Of a stretch of 11,356 nt of DNA, positions 7,225 through 11,356 are shown piece after piece. The stretch's first letter is position 1. Each line of letters starts with the position of its first letter. The notes under the pieces are model-generated. The model was not told the origin of the DNA. It did not search any database and saw only the letters and a program-made list of their open reading frames with translations. A program made the translations under genes and the position numbers. The stretch comes from Prevotella sp. CAG:1185 (GTDB lineage: Bacteria > Bacteroidota > Bacteroidia > Bacteroidales > Bacteroidaceae): positions 1 to 11,356 of the forward strand of contig HF992556.1 of assembly GCA_000436695.1 (NCBI GenBank). Direction: 5' to 3'.

Positions 7225-7971
7225 ATGATTGATATAAAGGGAATAACCAAGAGCTTCGGCTCACTGCAGGTGCTAAAGGGCATCGACCTGCACATAGACA
7301 AGGGCGAGGTGGTGAGCATTGTCGGACCGAGCGGTGCCGGCAAGACCACGCTGCTGCAAATTATCGGAACGCTCGACAAGCCTGACAGCGGACAGATAAT
7401 TATCAACGGTACAGACGTGAGCAGCCTCAGCCGTAAAAAATTGTCTGAATTCAGAAATCAGCATATAGGTTTTGTGTTTCAGTTTCATCAGCTCCTGCCC
7501 GAATTCACAGCACTCGAGAACATAATGATACCGGCGTTCATAGCCGGAAAATCGCGCAGCGAGGCAAAGAAAAAGGCAGAAGAGCTGCTCGACTTCATGG
7601 GACTTTCCGACCGTGCCGGACACAAGCCGAGCGAGCTTTCGGGAGGTGAGAAACAAAGGGTAGCCGTGGCACGCGCCCTGATAAACAATCCGGCAGTGAT
7701 TCTTGCCGACGAGCCTTCAGGAAGTCTTGACTCAAAGAACAAGGAGGAACTGCACCAGCTGTTCTTCAATCTGCGCGACAAGTTCGGACAGACATTTGTC
7801 ATAGTTACTCACGACGAGCATCTGGCAAGAATAACCGACCGCACGATAGCCATGCGCGACGGTATGCTCGAAACGGCCGACAACAGCAGCAATGAAGCCG
7901 GAGAGACAAGCGAAAGCGAAGAGCCTAAGACCGAGACTGCCGTAATCAACGCCGAGGAGAAAACTGAATAA
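7225..7971 (+). CDS. ABC transporter ATP-binding protein, LolD family
   Basis: A 248-residue cytoplasmic ATPase of the MacB/LolD/FtsE group, which powers lipoprotein release (LolCDE) or related mechanotransmission exporters. It has Walker A GPSGAGKT (34-41), Q-loop Gln86 in VFQFHQLLPEFTALEN, signature LSGGEKQRVAVARAL (138-152), Walker B VILADEP (158-164) with catalytic Glu163, D-loop SGSLD and H-loop His196 in VTHDEH. All elements are complete. The core ends near residue 217; an acidic, Ser/Glu/Thr-rich tail of about 30 residues follows that is not part of the ATPase fold. No permease gene is adjacent, so the partner must be encoded elsewhere. As LolD in Bacteroidetes is often unlinked to its permease, that assignment is the best guess but not proven; the symbol is left blank. 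It starts 48 bp after the antiporter gene with no promoter seen between them. Confidence 0.92.
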   Translation: MIDIKGITKSFGSLQVLKGIDLHIDKGEVVSIVGPSGAGKTTLLQIIGTLDKPDSGQIIINGTDVSSLSRKKLSEFRNQHIGFVFQFHQLLPEFTALENIMIPAFIAGKSRSEAKKKAEELLDFMGLSDRAGHKPSELSGGEKQRVAVARALINNPAVILADEPSGSLDSKNKEELHQLFFNLRDKFGQTFVIVTHDEHLARITDRTIAMRDGMLETADNSSNEAGETSESEEPKTETAVINAEEKTE

Positions 7972-8038
7972 CCGGCTAAGGCAAGCACTGAGGTCATTGA
8001 CATTTTATAATAACAAGAATAATCATCAATAAAAGAAT

Positions 8039-8884
8039 ATGGACTTCATAAAACTTGGTGACTACAACCTCATGAAGGTTGTCAAGAAAGTAGACTTCGG
8101 AATGTATCTCGACGGAGGCGACGAAGGCGAAGTGCTGCTGCCGCAGCGCTATGTTCCTGAAGGATGCAAGGTGGGCGACGAGCTTAACGTGTTTATCTAT
8201 CTCGACAACGAAGAAAGGCTCGTGGCAACCACGCTTAAGCCACTGGCCAAAGTGGGTGACTTTGCCTATCTTGAAGTGGCATGGGTAAATGAGTATGGAG
8301 CATTTCTCAACTGGGGACTGATGAAAGACCTGTTCTGCCCGTTCCGCGAACAGAAGATGAAGATGGAGACAGGCAAAGGCTACATCGTTCATGTTCATCT
8401 CGACAACGAAAGCTACCGTATTGTGGCATCGGCAAAGATTGAGCGCTATTTCAATATGGAGCCGCCTACATACAAGCAGGGAGATGAAGTTGACTTGCTA
8501 GTATGGCAGAAGACCGACCTCGGATTTAAAGTCATCATAGACAACAAATATCCCGGACTTGTGTATAAAGATCAGATATTCAAGACCATACACACAGGCG
8601 ACAGGATGAAGGGATATATTGGCGCAGTAAGATCCGACGGCAAGATTGACGTGATGTTGCAGCCTACAGGACGCAAGATGACTACCGAGTTCAGCGAAGT
8701 GCTGCTGCAATATATGAAGGAGCACAACGGCGTGTGCCGTCTGACCGACAAAAGCCCTGCTGAAAACATCTACGCCACGTTCCAGGTAAGCAAGAAAAAC
8801 TACAAGAAAGCCATTGGCGACTTGTATAAGCGCCGGCTTATAATATTGTGCGACGACTGCATAAAGCTCACCGGCAACAGATAA
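8039..8884 (+). CDS. CvfB-like S1 RNA-binding protein
   Basis: A 281-residue cytoplasmic protein of the CvfB/YitL family (S1-like RNA-binding, COG2996 type). Three S1-like beta barrels can be traced: about 1-65 with the repeated YLDGGDEGEVLLP pattern, 70-135 with VAWVNEYGAFLNWGLMKDLF, and 145-208 with VWQKTDLGFKVIIDNKYPGL. A winged-helix-like end covers about 215-278 (VSKKNYKKAIGDLYKRRLI), typical of this family. The Staphylococcus homologue influences virulence-gene expression and binds RNA; in Bacteroidetes the role is not established, though post-transcriptional regulation or ribosome-linked function is reasonable. Length matches the family. It lies 67 bp after the ABC ATPase gene and 82 bp before the dehydrogenase homologue on the same strand, with no terminator seen, so it is probably co-transcribed. 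Confidence 0.88.
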   Translation: MDFIKLGDYNLMKVVKKVDFGMYLDGGDEGEVLLPQRYVPEGCKVGDELNVFIYLDNEERLVATTLKPLAKVGDFAYLEVAWVNEYGAFLNWGLMKDLFCPFREQKMKMETGKGYIVHVHLDNESYRIVASAKIERYFNMEPPTYKQGDEVDLLVWQKTDLGFKVIIDNKYPGLVYKDQIFKTIHTGDRMKGYIGAVRSDGKIDVMLQPTGRKMTTEFSEVLLQYMKEHNGVCRLTDKSPAENIYATFQVSKKNYKKAIGDLYKRRLIILCDDCIKLTGNR

Positions 8885-8966
8885 CCGGCAATAAAAGAAG
8901 CCTGGGACACAAAAAGGCAGTCATGTGTATCTAAAACAGACATTAAGTCTTAATACAGAATGAACA

Positions 8967-9860
8967 ATGAGGAAATTCAAAAAACTCGTGGCGATAGAGC
9001 CGATAAAATTGACTTCAGAAGCTAAAGAGAAACTTAAACTTTACGCTGATGAAGTTATCATGCACAGCGATATGCCTGACACTGACAGTGAGATAACAGC
9101 GCGCATAGGCGATGCCGATGCCGTGCTGGTCAGTTTCACAACAACTCTCACGGCCGATATTCTTGCAAAATGCAGCAATCTGAAATATGTAGGAATGTGT
9201 TGCTCGCTGTATTCGCCCGAAAGTGCCAATGTTGACATAAGATATGCAGAAGGACACGGCATAACCGTTACGGGCATACGCGACTACGGCGACGAAGGCG
9301 TCATTGAATATGTAATAAGCGAACTTGTAAGATGCCTGCACGGTTTCGGTCAGCCGGCATGGCTGGGAGCGCCGAACGAGATAACCGGACTGAAGGCAGG
9401 AATCATAGGTCTAGGCAAATCGGGAGGCACGATTGCCGACGCAATGAAATTCTTCGGTGCCCATATAGGCTACTTCGCACGCAGCCAAAAGCCGGAGGCA
9501 GAGGCTAAGGGCTACAGATTCATGCCGCTTGACAAACTTGTTGAATGGAGCGACATTGTTTTCTGCTGCCTCAACCGCAACACAGTGCTACTTCATGAAA
9601 AAGAGTTTAAACTGATAGGCAACCACAAGATTCTGTTCAACACCGGCCTGTCGCCGGCTTGGGACGAACCTGCAATGGCTCAATGGCTAGACAACGACAA
9701 CATCTGCTTCTGCGACACCACCGGGGCAGCCGGCAGCACAAACATGCAAAATCATCCGCACATGCACTGCATGGGCGTATCGTCAGGATTGACAAAGCAA
9801 TCGTACGAAAGACTCAGCAACAAAGTCCTGACTAACATAGAGAACTATCTGAAAGATTAA
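8967..9860 (+). CDS. 2-hydroxyacid dehydrogenase-fold NAD(P)-binding protein, catalytic residues apparently missing
   Basis: A 297-residue protein of the D-isomer-specific 2-hydroxyacid dehydrogenase fold, somewhat shorter than typical members (about 310-330). The N-terminal substrate-domain pattern ARIGDADAVLVSFTTTLTADIL (45-66) is followed by the Rossmann dinucleotide site GIIGLGKSGGTIADAMKFFG (145-164), with GxGxxG at 148-153. Normal members carry a catalytic Arg in a [IV]NxxRG motif and a His in a PHxA motif. Here the first site reads FNTGLSPAWDE (224-234), placing Leu228 where Arg belongs. The second reads CMGVSSGLT (268-276), with no His where PHxA should align. Thus it may be a non-catalytic binder or may use another chemistry; standard dehydrogenase activity is doubtful. 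Automated labels such as phosphoglycerate dehydrogenase would be overcalls. It is last in the antiporter operon. ATG 8967 begins the first beta strand; an out-of-frame ATG at 8960 gives only a very short peptide. Confidence 0.85.
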   Translation: MRKFKKLVAIEPIKLTSEAKEKLKLYADEVIMHSDMPDTDSEITARIGDADAVLVSFTTTLTADILAKCSNLKYVGMCCSLYSPESANVDIRYAEGHGITVTGIRDYGDEGVIEYVISELVRCLHGFGQPAWLGAPNEITGLKAGIIGLGKSGGTIADAMKFFGAHIGYFARSQKPEAEAKGYRFMPLDKLVEWSDIVFCCLNRNTVLLHEKEFKLIGNHKILFNTGLSPAWDEPAMAQWLDNDNICFCDTTGAAGSTNMQNHPHMHCMGVSSGLTKQSYERLSNKVLTNIENYLKD

Positions 9861-9863
9861 GAA

Positions 9864-9879
9864 GCTGTTGAACAACAGC
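9864..9879 (+). repeat. Tight inverted repeat just after the dehydrogenase-like gene
   Basis: GCTGTTG (9864-9870) and CAACAGC (9873-9879) form a perfect 7-bp inverted repeat separated by AA, three bases after the stop codon. No T run follows, so it is not a standard intrinsic terminator. It might protect the 3' end of the mRNA or be a protein-binding site. Confidence 0.6.
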
Positions 9880-9913
9880 CACTTTACCGGGAGCAATACA
9901 TAAGGAAAAGATG

Positions 9914-9929
9914 TGTTACCGCGGTAACA
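9914..9929. promoter_or_regulatory. Perfect 16-bp palindrome, operator-like
   Basis: TGTTACCGCGGTAACA is a perfect palindrome with half site TGTTACCG. Its C+G-centred symmetry resembles LacI/GalR-family operators, such as the gluconate-repressor type TGTTACC half sites of enterobacteria, but the spacing differs and no repressor gene is in the window. It lies 54 bp after the operon's last stop codon and 239 bp before the recombinase start. It could be an operator for downstream transcription or a recombinase-related site; neither is shown. Confidence 0.55.
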
Positions 9930-9980
9930 AAGCAGAGTATAAGCCAACACAAAATAAAAGCTTATGCCCTGCTTTTGTGT
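9929..9980 (+). terminator. Probable terminator hairpin with overlapping alternative stem
   Basis: AAAGCAGAGTATAAGC (9929-9944) pairs with GCTTATGCCCTGCTTT (9960-9975): 14 Watson-Crick pairs, one G-U and one A/C mismatch, loop of 15 nt. A short T-rich tract (TTTTGTGTGTT) overlaps its 3' end, so it is a plausible if imperfect terminator for the antiporter operon. A second stem is possible between ACACAAAA (9947-9954) in the loop and TTTTGTGT (9973-9980), which uses part of the same 3' arm. The two stems exclude each other in the base of the 3' arm. Confidence 0.5.
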
Positions 9981-10019
9981 GTTCTGCAATAATTATTAAC
10001 AAATATAAATGCAACGACA

Positions 10020-10166
10020 ATGAAAAGAAAAAAAAGAAGGATAACAGGAATGGAAACGCCTGCAATCAAGAAAGTGAAGAAAAACTGTGCAAAGCTCAGA
10101 CCTTCTCCTCTGACAAATGTAGTATGTAAACATTTTAATTTTTTATGTTCTAATTTTCAACAGTAA
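10020..10166 (+). CDS. Possible 48-residue basic peptide abutting the recombinase gene
   Basis: An ATG at 10020 opens 48 codons ending in TAA at 10164-10166, one base before the recombinase ATG at 10168. The predicted peptide starts MKRKKRR and has 13 Lys/Arg against a single Glu, with three Cys and an aromatic C-terminus; it resembles no family I know. The junction geometry would allow translational coupling to the recombinase. The A-rich composition of the region can create such frames by chance, and there is no ribosome-binding site to support it, so it is listed as a weak candidate. Confidence 0.22.
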   Translation: MKRKKRRITGMETPAIKKVKKNCAKLRPSPLTNVVCKHFNFLCSNFQQ

Positions 10167-10167
10167 A

Positions 10168-11208
10168 ATGGCAACAATCAAAATTAAACTTTCTCCACAG
10201 TTGATACAACTTGGAGAAAAAGAACTTCTCATCGAAATCGACGAGAACGTTCTCTCCAGGAACAATTTAAAGCCCAAAATCGAGAAATCTTTGTTTATCT
10301 ACATGGAACAAATAATCAAAGAGCTTGAGGGCAACAGACAAATCAGCACTGCCGCCAACTACAAAAGTACGCTGAAAAGCTTTAAGCGGTTCAGAAACGG
10401 TAAAAACATCGCATTGAGCAAAATCAACGACAAGGTTATACAGCAGTATGAGGCATATCTCAAAAATGAAGGCATCAAGATGAACACAGTGTCCTTTTAC
10501 ATGAGAGTGATGCGAGCGGTTTACAACAGGGCTGTAGAGGACGGACTGGCAGCAGAAAAGCAGCTGTTCAAAAACGTTTACACAGGGATTGACAAAACCG
10601 AAAAAAGAGCAGTACCGCTACAGACCATAAAGGCGATAAAGGAATTATATATGCCTTCAAGAGCCTTACACTTTGCACGTGACATGTTTCTGTTCAGCTT
10701 TTATACGCGTGGAATGTCGTTCGTAGACATGGCATATCTCAAAAAGACAGACCTTGACAACGGCATACTGACATACAAGAGACGAAAGACGAAACAGCAA
10801 CTTTCGATAAAATGGGAAAAGTGCATGCAGGATATTGTCAACAAATGGCCCTCGTATAACGAATACCTGCTACCGATAATAACCACTGCCGGTAAGGACG
10901 AAAGGACACAATACAAAAGCTGTCAGAAGAACGTCAACCAGCAGCTGCGCAAAATATCCAAAATGCTGAAGATGCGCAAAGGCATAACAATGTACGTAGC
11001 ACGACATTCATGGGCCAGCATAGCCAAAAACATGAACATACCATTGGGGGTGATTAGCGACAGCATGGGGCATACATCACTAAAAACTACACAAATTTAT
11101 CTAAATGCCATAGACATGGATATAATCAACAAGGCGAACCTGAAGATTATAAAGAGGATTGAAAAGACAAAAGAAAACTCCAAACAACACTTAGAAAACA
11201 AGCTATAA
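10168..11208 (+). CDS. Tyrosine-type site-specific recombinase/integrase
   Basis: A 346-residue DNA recombinase that cuts and rejoins DNA through a 3'-phosphotyrosine. Residues about 1-35 may form a small arm-type domain, 38-125 the SAM-like core-binding domain (SLFIYMEQII to MRAVYNRAVEDG), and 150-325 the catalytic domain. Catalytic positions are Arg181 in TRGMSFVDMAYLKK, a beta-hairpin Lys near 204-209 (YKRRKTKQQ), Arg279 in YVARHSWAS, His302 in MGHTS and nucleophile Tyr311 in TTQIYLNA. The first His of the usual HxxR box is Tyr276, a common variant in Bacteroidetes relatives. The protein is full length and should be active. It belongs to the Bacteroidetes family that includes both mobile-element integrases and DNA invertases controlling phase-variable surface loci. 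There is no tRNA or evident att repeat in the window, so which role applies is unknown. Its composition is more A/T-rich than the preceding operon, suggesting horizontal acquisition. The tail after residue 325 is Lys-rich. Confidence 0.95.
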   Translation: MATIKIKLSPQLIQLGEKELLIEIDENVLSRNNLKPKIEKSLFIYMEQIIKELEGNRQISTAANYKSTLKSFKRFRNGKNIALSKINDKVIQQYEAYLKNEGIKMNTVSFYMRVMRAVYNRAVEDGLAAEKQLFKNVYTGIDKTEKRAVPLQTIKAIKELYMPSRALHFARDMFLFSFYTRGMSFVDMAYLKKTDLDNGILTYKRRKTKQQLSIKWEKCMQDIVNKWPSYNEYLLPIITTAGKDERTQYKSCQKNVNQQLRKISKMLKMRKGITMYVARHSWASIAKNMNIPLGVISDSMGHTSLKTTQIYLNAIDMDIINKANLKIIKRIEKTKENSKQHLENKL

Positions 11209-11356
11209 AAGACATCCTCACCTGCAATCGACTATTTGGATATTAATACTAACAACAACAACTTTAATGAATGAACCTTGATAAACCTAGTTCGACCAAA
11301 ACATTAAACCGTATTTCTATAATTAGTCGTCCCTTAAAAAGCCCATTTTTGCGAGA
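11209..11356 (+). other. Unassigned A/T-rich sequence at the right edge
   Basis: The final 148 bp contain no credible gene, no exact TAnnTTTG element on either strand, and no strong hairpin terminator after the recombinase. Only a weak AAAAA/TTTTT pair around GCCCA near 11335-11349 is seen. If the recombinase acts locally, its crossover sites are likely to lie here or beyond the window. Confidence 0.4.

Larger units (their letters stand above)
9861..10167 (+). other. Structured intergenic region before the recombinase gene
   Basis: These 307 bp separate the operon end from the recombinase gene. In order they hold a tight hairpin (9864-9879), a perfect 16-bp palindrome (9914-9929), a long imperfect hairpin with an overlapping alternative (9929-9980), and an A/T- and purine-rich stretch from about 9990 that includes a possible 48-codon frame (10020-10166). 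No exact TAnnTTTG promoter is visible for the recombinase. The region is clearly poorer in G+C after 9985 than the operon before it, consistent with a boundary between core and acquired DNA. Confidence 0.6.

Noticed and set aside
9914..9929. Palindrome as a recombinase crossover core
   Set aside because: Tyrosine recombinase cores normally have arms separated by a 6-8 bp spacer; this one has no spacer, and no second copy is in the window.
9911..10129. Plus-strand 72-codon frame between the dehydrogenase-like gene and the recombinase
   Set aside because: It runs through the palindrome and hairpins and then becomes a Lys/Asn-rich low-complexity translation; nothing supports it as a protein.
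97..11235. 10-bp identity AATCGACTAT at 97-106 and 11226-11235, considered as a possible att-type direct repeat
   Set aside because: Ten bases shared across 11 kb is expected by chance and the first copy overlaps the start codon of the outer-membrane protein gene.
1..11356. CRISPR arrays, tRNA, rRNA, insertion sequences
   Set aside because: No regularly spaced repeats, cloverleaf-like sequences, rRNA segments or transposase-like proteins were seen on either strand.

Overview
The window reads as chromosome of a Bacteroidales bacterium, most likely Prevotella or a close relative; this is inferred from gene families and signals, since there is no rRNA to confirm it. Support comes from promoters of the Bacteroidetes TAnnTTTG type, the near absence of Shine-Dalgarno sequences, a tetratricopeptide sensor kinase paired with a LytTR regulator, a small outer-membrane beta-barrel protein ending in Phe, and a tyrosine recombinase with the RGMSFVDMA-type motif common in this phylum.

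Layout. Positions 1-664 hold a monocistronic outer-membrane protein gene with its promoter and a strong hairpin terminator. Positions 797-3622 (minus strand) hold a two-gene signalling operon, a TPR histidine kinase followed after 6 bp by a LytTR response regulator. It converges on the first gene, and the terminator between them can work in both directions. Positions 3826-4915 (minus) hold asd, aspartate-semialdehyde dehydrogenase, with its own promoter and terminator. From a divergent promoter region at 4916-5052 a plus-strand run begins: a CPA2 cation:proton antiporter with a soluble C-terminal half, a LolD-type ABC ATPase, a CvfB-like S1 RNA-binding protein and a 2-hydroxyacid-dehydrogenase-fold protein. 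The gaps are 48, 67 and 82 bp with no recognisable promoter or terminator inside, so this is probably one operon. Positions 9861-10167 are mostly non-coding and unusually structured: a short hairpin, a perfect 16-bp palindrome, and a long imperfect hairpin that overlaps a competing one. A tyrosine recombinase gene follows at 10168-11208, possibly preceded by a 48-codon frame that ends one base before it. The last 148 bp show nothing I can identify.

Most of the window is ordinary housekeeping and transport sequence, and I see no complete novel system. The parts worth a second look are the dehydrogenase homologue, which appears to lack its catalytic Arg and His, and the structured region leading into the recombinase. 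That recombinase may belong to a mobile element or a phase-variable locus lying beyond the right edge. No tRNA, rRNA, CRISPR array or insertion sequence was seen.
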